From: a virus
Reading direction: 5' to 3' (one strand)
IMG/VR virus record: IMGVR_UViG_3300043539_001670
Location: 1 to 30,523 of that record
DNA: 30,523 bases
This document shows positions 15,178-23,249 of this stretch, one piece after another. Below the pieces are notes generated by a model. It made no database searches. It was not told the origin of the DNA and saw only the letters and a list, made by a program, of their open reading frames with translations. The translations under genes were made by a program, and so were the position numbers. The first letter of the stretch is position 1. Each line of letters starts with the position of its first letter.

Positions 15178-16410
15178 ATGCCCATTGCTATCGGCGTAAA
15201 CAAGCGCCTCGCCTTCAAGAAGGAGACGGCGGGAACCCCGAACACCGCGCCCGGCGCGACCGGCGCGCAGGTCGTTCGCCGCGTCGAATCCAGCTTCTCG
15301 CTGCGCAAGCAGGCCTACCAGTCCGAAGAGATCCGCACGGATTACCAGCTCGCGGATTTCCGGCATGGCGCCCGCTCGGTCGAAGGCTCGATCCGGGGCG
15401 AGCTGGCGCCCAACAGCTACGCCGATTTCTTCGCCGCCGCCTGCGGCGCGGCCTGGGCGACCGGCGCGACCACCGGCGCTCTGACCACCATCGCAGCCAC
15501 CGTCTCCGGCAATATCCTCACTCTCACCCGCGCCGCCGGCTCCTTCCTCACCGACGGCCACAAGGTCGGGGATATCGTCAGACAGAGCGGCTGGACCACC
15601 ACCGGCACGGCCAACAACGCCAAGAACGGCCGCATCCTCACCCTCACCCCCACGGTGATGACGATCGCCGATCTGCAAGGCGCCCCGGCCCCCTTCGCCG
15701 CCAAGGCCTCCGGCGACAGCGTCACGGTCTCGGTCACCGGCCGCAAGCTGCTGATCCCGCAGACCGGCCATACCGACGACAGCTTCTGGATCGAGGAGTG
15801 GCACCCGGATACGTTGCTGTCCGAACAGTTCGGCGGCTGTTCGGTCCAGCGCCTCGGCCTCAATCTTCAGGCCAACGGCATCACCCAGATCGATATCGGC
15901 TTCCTCGGCTATGACATGGTCACGGCCGGCGCCGCCTATTACACCACCCCCACGGCGGCGGGCACGGCCGGCGTGCTGGCCGCGCCCAACGGCCGCCTGC
16001 GCGTCGGCGGCGTCGACGTCGCCACCGTCACCAGCCTGCAAATGACCTTGGAGACCGGCCTCACCAACGCCCAGGTCGTGGGCTCCAACATCACCCCGGA
16101 TCTGTTCCCCGGCCGCAAGATCGTCACTGGCAGCTTTTCCGCCTATTTCGAGGACGGAGCCTTGCGCGACGCCTTCATCAATGAAAGCAACATCGCCCTG
16201 CAAAGCTACCTGACCGGCTCCACGGCGGCGAATTCCCCCTGCTTCGCCTTCAAGATCGACAATCTGAAGCTGGGCCAGGCCGACAAGACCGATGGCCAGC
16301 AAGGCATTATCCGCAACTACACTTTCCAGGCGATCCTGAACGCCGCCGGCGGCGCCGGCACGGCCACCGACCTCACCACCATCGCCTTCCAGGATACTGA
16401 GATACCCTAG
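15178..16410 (+). CDS. Major tail tube protein
   Basis: 410 residues. Layout matches the longer siphophage tube proteins: an N-terminal arm (KETAGTPNTAPGATGAQ), then the RSVEGSIRGELAPNSYADFF beta-helix segment. Inserted next is a small domain (about 100-180) with FLTDGHKVGDIVRQSGW and ANNAKNGRILTLT. The SFWIEEWHPDTLLSEQFGGC strand pair follows, then a C-terminal beta sheet ending with an extended strand. Hexameric rings stack to form the tail tube. The ribosome binding site is TAGGAGAAG about 10 bases upstream. The TAG stop is the first element of a hairpin repeat array, which may lower transcription of downstream genes relative to this highly needed product. Confidence 0.88.
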   Translation: MPIAIGVNKRLAFKKETAGTPNTAPGATGAQVVRRVESSFSLRKQAYQSEEIRTDYQLADFRHGARSVEGSIRGELAPNSYADFFAAACGAAWATGATTGALTTIAATVSGNILTLTRAAGSFLTDGHKVGDIVRQSGWTTTGTANNAKNGRILTLTPTVMTIADLQGAPAPFAAKASGDSVTVSVTGRKLLIPQTGHTDDSFWIEEWHPDTLLSEQFGGCSVQRLGLNLQANGITQIDIGFLGYDMVTAGAAYYTTPTAAGTAGVLAAPNGRLRVGGVDVATVTSLQMTLETGLTNAQVVGSNITPDLFPGRKIVTGSFSAYFEDGALRDAFINESNIALQSYLTGSTAANSPCFAFKIDNLKLGQADKTDGQQGIIRNYTFQAILNAAGGAGTATDLTTIAFQDTEIP

Positions 16411-16441
16411 CAGGGCTTTGGCGCTTTGCGCCAAAACCTGC
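16410..16441. repeat. Covarying hairpin repeat, copy 5
   Basis: Directly follows the tail tube stop. The outer stem GCAGG (16410-16414) pairs with CCTGC (16437-16441). The inner stem TTTGGCGC (16417-16424) pairs perfectly with GCGCCAAA (16428-16435) around a TTT loop. Confidence 0.85.
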
Positions 16442-16454
16442 GCCCCGAGCCCTA

Positions 16455-16486
16455 GCGCGGCTTGAGCCCGCAGGGCTCAAACGCGC
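16455..16486. repeat. Covarying hairpin repeat, copy 6
   Basis: Same layout as its neighbours with both arms changed together. Outer stem GCGCG (16455-16459) pairs with CGCGC (16482-16486). Inner stem TTGAGCCC (16462-16469) pairs perfectly with GGGCTCAA (16473-16480) around a GCA loop. The flanks on each side read CCCGAGCCCTA. Confidence 0.85.
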
Positions 16487-16499
16487 GCCCCGAGCCCTA

Positions 16500-16531
16500 G
16501 CAGGGCTTTGACGCAAAGCGCCAAAACCTGC
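16500..16531. repeat. Covarying hairpin repeat, copy 7
   Basis: Outer stem GCAGG (16500-16504) pairs with CCTGC (16527-16531). Inner arms TTTGACGC and GCGCCAAA pair with one A-C mismatch around an AAA loop. It is nearly identical to copy 5 and separated from it by the differing copy 6. Confidence 0.8.
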
Positions 16532-16557
16532 GCAAGGCGCCTGTTTCCTTTTCCTCA

Positions 16558-16576
16558 CCCTGAGCCTGTCGAAGGG
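16558..16576. repeat. CCCTGAGCCTGTCGAAGGG repeat element
   Basis: This 19-base word resembles a dispersed repeat I recall from many alphaproteobacterial chromosomes, usually in gene ends or spacers. Its right half (CTGTCGAAGGG) recurs at 29464-29474 and 29507-29517. Its presence suggests exchange of spacer DNA between phage and host. Confidence 0.5.
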
Positions 16577-16697
16577 CCGGCTCGCCAATCCCCACCTCGT
16601 CGCGTTTGCGGGCGCCTGTCTCCACCTCCCACCGGGCGCGCCTTGCGCGTGTTTGTTCCGCCGCTTCGCGTCGTCACAAGCCCCGCTAGGGCGCGCT

Positions 16698-16733
16698 TGT
16701 CGGGTTCGTCAGCAAGGCTGACGAGCCCCGACA
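16698..16733. terminator. Strong stem-loop upstream of the tail chaperone gene
   Basis: A near-perfect stem of about 15 base pairs, TGTCGGGTTCGTCAG against CTGACGAGCCCCGACA with one bulge, closes a CAAGG loop. There is no T-tract. It lies 32 bases before the GTG start at 16766 and ends the 355-base spacer. It could work as a processing or stability element in the leader of the chaperone-tape measure transcript. Confidence 0.5.
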
Positions 16734-16765
16734 GAGCCCCGCCAGACCAACCGAAAGGCTTTTCA

Positions 16766-17263
16766 GTGTCAAAATTCGACCTCTCCCGCATCACCTATCT
16801 CGCCTCCCTCCCGCTGATGATCAAGCTGCCAGATGGCAGCGACAGCGGCTGGACCGTCAATCTGATGGGCCCTGGGCACCCCAAGCAAGATCTCCTGAAC
16901 GCCGAGCTGCGCCGCTTCCGCGCCGGGCTTGAGCGCGCCGAAGCGGCGGCCAAGGCCGCCGGCCAGCCCTATGAGGAAGACGCCGAAGCCAGTTCGGCCT
17001 TCTTCGCCGGCTGGTCCGCCGCCCGCGTGATCGGCTGGTCCCCGGTCCAGTTCGAAGGCGCTGATTTCAAGGCGACCGACGAAAACAAGCTCAGGATCTT
17101 CAAGGAATCCGCCTTCGGCTTCGCCCGCGACCAGATCCAGGCCGCCTTGGGAAGAACCCAGGATTTTTTGCCGAAATCACCGAAGACCTCCGATCCTTCG
17201 CCCGAGCGAATTTCCAGCTCGACAAGCGCCAGTCCGACGGCCGCTCCCTCCGAGAGCATCTGA
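16766..17263 (+). CDS. Tail assembly chaperone, short form (gpG-like)
   Basis: 165 residues from a GTG at 16766, supported by GAAAGG about 8 bases upstream. An upstream extension of the frame to 16508 runs through the hairpin array and is not credible. The core, with FDLSRITYLASLPLMIKLPDG and a helical second half to about residue 135, looks like the conserved part of siphophage tail assembly chaperones encoded between tube and tape measure genes. After residue 135 the reading frame degenerates into Ser/Pro-rich sequence typical of a shadow frame. This fits a short form made when ribosomes do not shift at 17164-17170. It presumably coats the tape measure protein during tube assembly. Confidence 0.82.
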   Translation: MSKFDLSRITYLASLPLMIKLPDGSDSGWTVNLMGPGHPKQDLLNAELRRFRAGLERAEAAAKAAGQPYEEDAEASSAFFAGWSAARVIGWSPVQFEGADFKATDENKLRIFKESAFGFARDQIQAALGRTQDFLPKSPKTSDPSPERISSSTSASPTAAPSESI

Positions 17264-17547
17264 TCAGCGTCGAAGAACAGACCAAGCGCCGCCCGCCCCA
17301 GCTCACTCTTCCGCCTTGCCCCCCGGCGGCGGCCCATCTCTGGGACTGGCACCGGGAGCTTGGCGCGGGCCGGCAGTTCGGCATGGTCACGGCCTCCGGG
17401 CCGGGCGGGGCGATGCAGATCCCGGTTCCGGCCCGCCTGCCCTGGGCCGATCTCAAAGCCTGGTCCGATCTGACCGGGAATTCCCCCACGCCGCTCGAAT
17501 GGCGGCTCCTGCGCGATCTCGAAACCCTCCAACTGAACGAGGCTTAA
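16766..17547 (+). CDS. Tail assembly chaperone, long form by -1 frameshift (gpGT-like)
   Basis: Reading frame 0 to the TTG at 17168-17170 and then shifting back one base joins a second frame (17170-17547) with no stop, giving about 260 residues. The shifted part reads LAEITEDLRSFARANF, then HLWDWHRELGAGRQFG, PWADLKAWSDLTG and PLEWRLLRDLETLQL. That order (Trp-rich helix, W-x-LTG, then WRLLRDL) is the one I recognise from the T domain of alphaproteobacterial tail chaperones, which recruits the tube protein. The T frame has no start codon of its own near its beginning and ends 6 bases before the tape measure ATG. In lambda the G/GT ratio set by the shift is essential for tail assembly. Efficiency here is unknown. 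Confidence 0.8.
17164..17170 (+). promoter_or_regulatory. Slippery site T TTT TTG for -1 frameshifting
   Basis: Six T followed by G, in phase with frame 0 as T TTT TTG, the X XXY YYZ form that allows both tRNAs to re-pair after a -1 slip. A GGG-AAGAA-CCC type hairpin lies just upstream (about 17146-17161). A small perfect stem TTCGC-CCGA-GCGAA lies downstream (17197-17210). No long pseudoknot is evident by eye. Confidence 0.75.
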
Positions 17548-17553
17548 TCCCGC

Positions 17554-20500
17554 ATGGCGAATAACCCGGTCACAGAGATCGATATCCGAACGCAGCAGGC
17601 CCAGCGCAATCTGGACCAGCTGCGTCAGGCTTTCGATTCCGCCGGCAAGACCGCCGGCCGGCTGGAGGACGCGCTCACCACTCAGAACCAGACCTATCTG
17701 AAGCTGGCTGCGGCCACGGATTCCGCCGCCCGCGCCCGCCAGCAATATGAAGCGCTTGAGCGCCGCGCCGGGGCCGCGCTCGACGCCAACAAGATCAGCG
17801 CGGAACAGTATTCCCGCCTGCTCGACGCGCAGACCGAGAAGCTGAAGAAAGTCGCCGACGCTCAGAACCAGATGACGAATTCTGGAAAGGCGTCAACTGA
17901 AAGCTCTTTGAGCTTTCTGGCTACAGCCGGCAAATACGGCCTTATCGTCACGGCTATAAAAGAAGTCGCCGACACATTTACTGCTGTGCAGCGCACCATC
18001 GCCCAGGCCGGCGATCAGGTCGCCATGATGACCGTCCGGGCGAATCTGGCCACCGAGCGGTTGATGGGCGGCGGCCAGAGCTTCGGCGAGATCGCGCGCA
18101 TCGCGCAAGCCGTGGGCGCGCCGCTGGAGGCGACGGCCGGCCTGTTCGCCCGGATCGGCCGATCGGCCGCCGACGCCGGCGCGACCAGCGTGCAGGAAGT
18201 CTCCCGCGCCACGGAGATCGTCCAGAAGCTGGCCATCGCGTCGGGCGCCACCGTGCAGGAGGCATCCTCCGGCGCGCTGCAATTGGGTCAGGCGCTCGCC
18301 TCTGGTCGCCTGAGCGGCGACGAGCTGCGCACCATCCTGGAAACCATGCCCTCGCTCGGGCAGGCGATCGCCAAGGAGTTCGGCGTCGGGGTCGGCCAGC
18401 TTCGCGACATGGGCGCGGCTGGCGAGCTGGTCTCCGATCGCGTGTTCAAGGCGATCCTGAACGCCGGTTCTGACGCCGACCGCATGTTTGCCGCCCTGCC
18501 GAAAACGGTGGAGCGCGCCAGCACGGAAATGTCCAACGCCTGGACGCTGTTCCTGGCGCAGCTCGACAGATCGCTCGGGGTCTCCAAGGGCATCGTCTCC
18601 GCCATGGAGGCCGCGCGCCGCGTGGCGGAAGGCGCCACCAGGATGGTCGCGCCGGCCGGGCCGGACGCGCAGCTCGCCAATGAGCGAGAGCGGCTGCGCG
18701 TCTTGGACGCCAATCAGCCGATCGTCCAGTCGCGCTTCGATCGCGCGGAGAACGATCAGACCCGCGCGGAAATCCTGAAAAACATCCTGGCGCTGGAAAA
18801 CCAGATCGGCGCGGCGGCGGCCGCCGCCGACGCGGATGATCAGCGCCGCGTCGAAGCCCAGAAACAGGCCCTCGCCGATCGCCTCGCCGGGCTGGAGAAG
18901 GAGCGCGCGGCGGATCTGGCGAAGGCCGAAGTCCGCTCGCGCCTGTCCAGGCAGGCGATCGAGGAGCTGGAGGCGCGCGAAAAAGCCGAAACCGCCATCC
19001 GCGCCAAGCTGGTCGGCCTGTCCGACGCCGACCAGAAAGCGCAAGCCAAGGCCGCCGGCGATCAGGCGGTCGCGCTGCTGCGGCTGAAGCAATCGGCCGA
19101 AGACCGCTGGAAGGCCGAAGCCGAAGGCGCGCGCGCCGCCGAAAAGGCGGCAACCGACGCCGCGCGCCAAGCGGAGAAGAACGCGGTCGACAGCGCGCGG
19201 GCGGCGGCGCAGGAGCAGGAAGCGCGCGATCGCGCCCTGGAGACCGTCGCCGAACAAGTGAACCGCCTGGAAGATGAAGCCGCCGCGATCAGCCTTGGCG
19301 CGCGCGAACGCGCCGTGCTGGCCGAACGGCTGAAAGCCGAGACCGCTCTGAAGAAGGGTCTGGTGGATGTCGATCAGGAGCTGTACCAGGCCGAATTGAA
19401 GCGGGTCGAGCTGGCGGCCGGGCAGAAATTCGACAGCGAGCGCAGCAACCGGGAAGCCGAGCGCGCCGCGACCGACGCCGCGCGCATCGCCGAACGCCAG
19501 GCCGAAGAGGCCGCCCGGCCGATGCGCAACCTGTTCGACAATCTGCAGCGCGGCACGGCGCAGATCTTCGAGGGTTTGTTCACCGGCACGCTGAATGTCG
19601 GTCAGGCGTTTCGCAAAGTGCTGTTGAACGCGGCGGCGGAATATCTCAGCGCCGTCGCCGTCACGCCCGCCCTGCGCAGCCTCGGCTCCGCCGTGGGTCT
19701 CGGCTCCGGCCAGCCCGGATCAGGCGGCGGCGGCTTCCAAATGCCCGGCTTCGGCGGCGGCGGGCTGATGGATGGCCTCACCAGCCGGATCGACAGTTTC
19801 GGCAGCTCCGTCCTCGGCACGGCCGCGCCGGGCGCGGTCGGCGGCTGGACCGTCACCGGCGTCGGCGGTCCTTCCGCCTCCGCCCTGAACGCCGCCAATG
19901 GCGCAGGCGCGCTGTCCAGCTATCTGCCCTTCGCCGGGGTTGGCGTCGGCGCGCTGATGCAATTCGCCCAGGGCAATGTTGGCGGCGGAATCGGCACGCT
20001 GGGCGGGGCTGGCCTGGGCTTCCTGGCCGGCGGCCCGGTCGGGATGGGAATCGGCGCGGCGCTTGGCGGCTTTCTGGGCGGGGCATTCGGCGGCAAGAAA
20101 CCCTCGGTCGGCCCCGGCGGCGGAATCGGCTTCGGCGTCGGCGCCGATGGCAAGGTGAATGTGGGCTTCACCAGCCAGGACAACAATTACGACGCCGTCG
20201 CCAAGAACCTGGACGCCGCGCAGAGCGTGGCGGACGCCGCGGCCAAGCTGATCGAGCGGCTGGGCGGGAAGTTCACCGGCACGGCGGTGGCCGGGCGCGG
20301 CGCTGAATTGGGCTATGACGCCGGCCTCAAGATGTTCACCGGCGGGGATGACACCTCCGGCGGTCGCGGCCGGTTCAAGACGCTGGAAGAGGCGATGGCC
20401 GCCTCCGTCACCGCAATCATCAAGAACGCCACCACCACCGGCCTGTCGAAGGATATTCAGGACCGGCTGGCCAAGGTCGCGACCAGCCAGGATCTTGAGA

Positions 20501-21669
20501 CCCTGCTGCAATATGTCGACGGGCTGCGCAGCCTGCGCGACGGCTTCGTGAATTGGCAGGAGCCGCTGACTCAAGCCGAAACGGCCATGGCTGGGCTGAA
20601 AGCCGCTTTCGAACAGGCGAACGCCGCCGCGACCAGCCTCAGTTCTTCCACCGATGAGGTGAAGGCGTCCTACGAAAAACAGCGGATGTTCCTGGTCAGC
20701 GAGTTCAACCGCCCGCTGGAGGAGCGCTTCCTGCGCGCGACCAACCAGAACGCGGCGGCCGACGAGATGGTCCGCGCGAAGGCCGAAGCCGATCTGCGCA
20801 AACAGGCCGCCGCCTTGGGCGCGGAGGCCGTGCTGCAGGTCGAGAAGACGCTGGCGGCGGAGCGGTTGAAGGAAGTCGGCGATCAGCGCGCGGTGATCGA
20901 GCAGGCGAGCGCCGCCCGCCGCCAGCAGCTCCAGGCCTCCGCCGATGTCCTGGCGGGCGTGATGGGCAACATCGCCGCCGCCATGGACGAAGCCCTGCGC
21001 GCCTGGCGCGGAGTGGCGGAGCAGGTCCAGAAATTCACGGACTCCCTTGGCCTGTCCGCCGTCTCGCCGCTCTCCCCGGAAGAGCAGTTGAACCTGGCGA
21101 CCCGGCAATACCGGGATCTGCTGGGCCGGGCGATGGGCGGCGACGTGACCGCAGCCCAGGGCGTGACCGGGGCCGCGCAGACGCTGCTTGAGCGCGGGCG
21201 CGGCTTCTACGCCAGCAGCGCCGGCTACGCCGATCTCTACGGCCGCGTGACCGGCGATCTGACCGGCCTCTCGGCCTTCGCGCGCGGCGACGCGCAGACC
21301 AACGTCACCAATGAATACACCGCCCGGATCATCGCCCTGCGCGACGCGCGCAACGAGATGCTGCGCGGCTTCGCGTCGGGCGGCATGGTCAACGCAGGCG
21401 AAGTGGCCCGCGTCCATCCCGGCGAGTTGCTCTACACCGGCCCGCGCGGCGGCCCCACGCGGGTGTTCAACCCGTCAGAGACAAACGCGATTCTGGGCGG
21501 CGGGCAGGGCATCTCCCGTCTGGAGGCGAAGCTCGACCAGCTCATCCGCGTCGTCGCCGCCTCCGGGCAGATGAACGCAGAGACGCAAGCCGCGATGGCC
21601 GAAGCGTTGGACGCCATCCGGCGCAAGGCGAACCTCGCCAGCTCCGACCCGATGGCGAGGGCGGCTTAG
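17554..21669 (+). CDS. Tail tape measure protein
   Basis: 1371 residues, the longest gene in the window. At the roughly 1.5 angstrom per residue of other tape measures, this would give a tail near 200 nm. Order: coiled coil (about 1-110), then the tape measure N-terminal domain (about 145-365, with LMGGGQSFGEIARIAQAVGA, GRLSGDELRTILETMPSL and the variant QAIAKEFGVGVGQLRDMG). A long Ala/Glu/Arg coiled coil follows (about 370-670), then a Gly-rich hydrophobic segment (about 725-850) that could insert into the host membrane during DNA entry, then a further helical C-terminal part. No lysozyme or peptidase motif was seen. It starts 6 bases after the chaperone long form and overlaps the next GTG start at its TAG stop. 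Confidence 0.95.
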   Translation: MANNPVTEIDIRTQQAQRNLDQLRQAFDSAGKTAGRLEDALTTQNQTYLKLAAATDSAARARQQYEALERRAGAALDANKISAEQYSRLLDAQTEKLKKVADAQNQMTNSGKASTESSLSFLATAGKYGLIVTAIKEVADTFTAVQRTIAQAGDQVAMMTVRANLATERLMGGGQSFGEIARIAQAVGAPLEATAGLFARIGRSAADAGATSVQEVSRATEIVQKLAIASGATVQEASSGALQLGQALASGRLSGDELRTILETMPSLGQAIAKEFGVGVGQLRDMGAAGELVSDRVFKAILNAGSDADRMFAALPKTVERASTEMSNAWTLFLAQLDRSLGVSKGIVSAMEAARRVAEGATRMVAPAGPDAQLANERERLRVLDANQPIVQSRFDRAENDQTRAEILKNILALENQIGAAAAAADADDQRRVEAQKQALADRLAGLEKERAADLAKAEVRSRLSRQAIEELEAREKAETAIRAKLVGLSDADQKAQAKAAGDQAVALLRLKQSAEDRWKAEAEGARAAEKAATDAARQAEKNAVDSARAAAQEQEARDRALETVAEQVNRLEDEAAAISLGARERAVLAERLKAETALKKGLVDVDQELYQAELKRVELAAGQKFDSERSNREAERAATDAARIAERQAEEAARPMRNLFDNLQRGTAQIFEGLFTGTLNVGQAFRKVLLNAAAEYLSAVAVTPALRSLGSAVGLGSGQPGSGGGGFQMPGFGGGGLMDGLTSRIDSFGSSVLGTAAPGAVGGWTVTGVGGPSASALNAANGAGALSSYLPFAGVGVGALMQFAQGNVGGGIGTLGGAGLGFLAGGPVGMGIGAALGGFLGGAFGGKKPSVGPGGGIGFGVGADGKVNVGFTSQDNNYDAVAKNLDAAQSVADAAAKLIERLGGKFTGTAVAGRGAELGYDAGLKMFTGGDDTSGGRGRFKTLEEAMAASVTAIIKNATTTGLSKDIQDRLAKVATSQDLETLLQYVDGLRSLRDGFVNWQEPLTQAETAMAGLKAAFEQANAAATSLSSSTDEVKASYEKQRMFLVSEFNRPLEERFLRATNQNAAADEMVRAKAEADLRKQAAALGAEAVLQVEKTLAAERLKEVGDQRAVIEQASAARRQQLQASADVLAGVMGNIAAAMDEALRAWRGVAEQVQKFTDSLGLSAVSPLSPEEQLNLATRQYRDLLGRAMGGDVTAAQGVTGAAQTLLERGRGFYASSAGYADLYGRVTGDLTGLSAFARGDAQTNVTNEYTARIIALRDARNEMLRGFASGGMVNAGEVARVHPGELLYTGPRGGPTRVFNPSETNAILGGGQGISRLEAKLDQLIRVVAASGQMNAETQAAMAEALDAIRRKANLASSDPMARAA

Positions 21670-23249
21670 TGTCGGTGATTCTCGCCGAACTCGACTCCCG
21701 CGACGCAGCGGGAACCATCACCACCATCCGGCTGGCGACGGAAGATTACAATCACCCGACCGCGCCCGGCTTCTATCTGGGGCGGCTGCGCGGCGATCTG
21801 TCCTGGACGCGCTCTTGCTGGTCGAACGGCTCCACCTCCGGCGCGGTCACGATCGGCTTCGGCGCAATCGCCGCCGCCAATCCGGACGGCGCGCTGGATA
21901 GTCTGCTGACCGGCGGCTATGCCGGCGGGGCCTGCCGGCTGTTGTGGCTGGAGGACGCCGCGCGGCCTTACACGGAGGCCGTCACTCTGGCGCGCTTCAC
22001 CCTGGAGCAGCCGGAATTCAGCTTCAACGAGGTCAGTTTCCGGGTGCGCGACCGCCTCGCCGATCTGGACTCGCGGAAGCTCCAGACCGCCCGCTATCTG
22101 GGAACCACCACCACCGTTGGGATCGAAGGCCCGGTTGATCTGAAAGGCAAGGTCAAGCCCGATCTTTACGGCCTGACCCGCGACGTCGAGCCCTATCAGG
22201 TCAACCCCGGCAAGCTGATCTATCAGGCGAGGAACGGCGCGGCGGAGGTCTTCGCCGTCTATGATCGCGGCGAGGCGCTCACCCGCGCGACGCCGGATTA
22301 CGCCGATCTGACGGCGATGGAGGCGGCGGCGCCGGGGCTGGGTCAGTTCCGCGCCTGCCCATCTTTGGGTTGCTTCCGCCTGGGCGGCAGCCCCAGCGGG
22401 CTGATCACCGCCGATGTTCGCACCGGGGCCTCGGCCGCCGATCGCACCGTCGGCCAGATCCTGAACGCCATCGCCACCGGCCCCGGCGGGCTGACCGGAG
22501 CGGAGGTCAGCGCGGCCGATATCGCCGCCCTCGACAGCGCCAATTCCGCCGTGGTCGGCTTCTACGCCCGCGAGGAAATTTCCGTGCGCGCGGCGCTGGA
22601 GCCGATCGTGAATTCCATCGGGGCCTGGTTCGGCTTCGATCGCCTGGGGGTGCTGCGCGCGGGCCGGCTGATCAACCCGACCGGCTCCCCGGTGGTGAGC
22701 TTCCGACGCCTGCGCGCCGGCTATGGCGAGGAAGCAGCGCCGGCGAACGCGGCGGATATCCTGTCGATCGAGCGCCGCCCCCTGGATGATCCAGGGCGCG
22801 GCGTGCCGCCCGCCACTTGCACCCTGACGCATACCCGCTGCTGGACCCCGCAGACCAGCGATCTGGCCGGGGCGGTGCTGACCGATCCCGCGCAGACCAG
22901 GCGCAACTTCCTGGCGACTGAAACCCGCAAGGCGACCGCGACTGATTCCGCCGTGCTGCTGCAATTCCCCGGAGCCGGGACCCGCGATTTCGACAGCCTG
23001 ATCGACGACGCGACGGACGCGCAGACCGAAGTCGATCGCCGCCTCGCCTTGTTCAAGATCCGCCGCGATCGATACGTCGTCTCGACCGCCCTCACGCCCG
23101 CGCTGATCGAGGCGCTGGAGCTGGGCGCGATCGTGGAGATCCGGCTGCCGCGCTTCGGTCTCGACGCCGGCAAGCTGTTTCAGGTGATCGGCCTCACGGT
23201 CTCGGCCGGCGGAGAGAAACCCGTGATCGAAGTGGATGTCTGGGGATGA
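21669..23249 (+). CDS. Tail tip protein, first of two (distal tail/hub candidate)
   Basis: 526 residues from a GTG at 21669 that overlaps the tape measure stop. The opening ILAELDSRDAAGTITTIRLATEDYNHPTAPGFYLGRL and the segment FSFNEVSFRVRDRLADLDSRKLQTARY followed by DLKGKVKPDLYGLTRDVEPY recur in tail proteins encoded after the tape measure in alphaproteobacterial and pseudomonad siphophages. Function is generally listed as unknown. Mostly beta structure, no signal peptide. A Cys pair in CTLTHTRCW (about 380-390) is a minor feature. By position it should be a distal tail or hub component at the tail tip. That is inference. Confidence 0.8.
   Translation: MSVILAELDSRDAAGTITTIRLATEDYNHPTAPGFYLGRLRGDLSWTRSCWSNGSTSGAVTIGFGAIAAANPDGALDSLLTGGYAGGACRLLWLEDAARPYTEAVTLARFTLEQPEFSFNEVSFRVRDRLADLDSRKLQTARYLGTTTTVGIEGPVDLKGKVKPDLYGLTRDVEPYQVNPGKLIYQARNGAAEVFAVYDRGEALTRATPDYADLTAMEAAAPGLGQFRACPSLGCFRLGGSPSGLITADVRTGASAADRTVGQILNAIATGPGGLTGAEVSAADIAALDSANSAVVGFYAREEISVRAALEPIVNSIGAWFGFDRLGVLRAGRLINPTGSPVVSFRRLRAGYGEEAAPANAADILSIERRPLDDPGRGVPPATCTLTHTRCWTPQTSDLAGAVLTDPAQTRRNFLATETRKATATDSAVLLQFPGAGTRDFDSLIDDATDAQTEVDRRLALFKIRRDRYVVSTALTPALIEALELGAIVEIRLPRFGLDAGKLFQVIGLTVSAGGEKPVIEVDVWG

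Noticed and set aside
16410-16531. Simple intrinsic terminators
   Set aside because: The hairpins lack a T-tract, and paired changes in both outer and inner stems are not needed for a terminator. A transcription-ending role may still exist by other means.
16508-16765. Upstream extension of the tail chaperone frame
   Set aside because: It runs through hairpin copy 7 and the strong stem-loop, has no conserved protein character, and the GTG at 16766 has its own ribosome binding site.
19720-21417. Minus-strand frame opposite the tape measure gene, similar to others at 14734-16434 and 17893-19257
   Set aside because: Shadow frames produced by high GC at third positions of the plus genes, with no recognisable domain or start signals.
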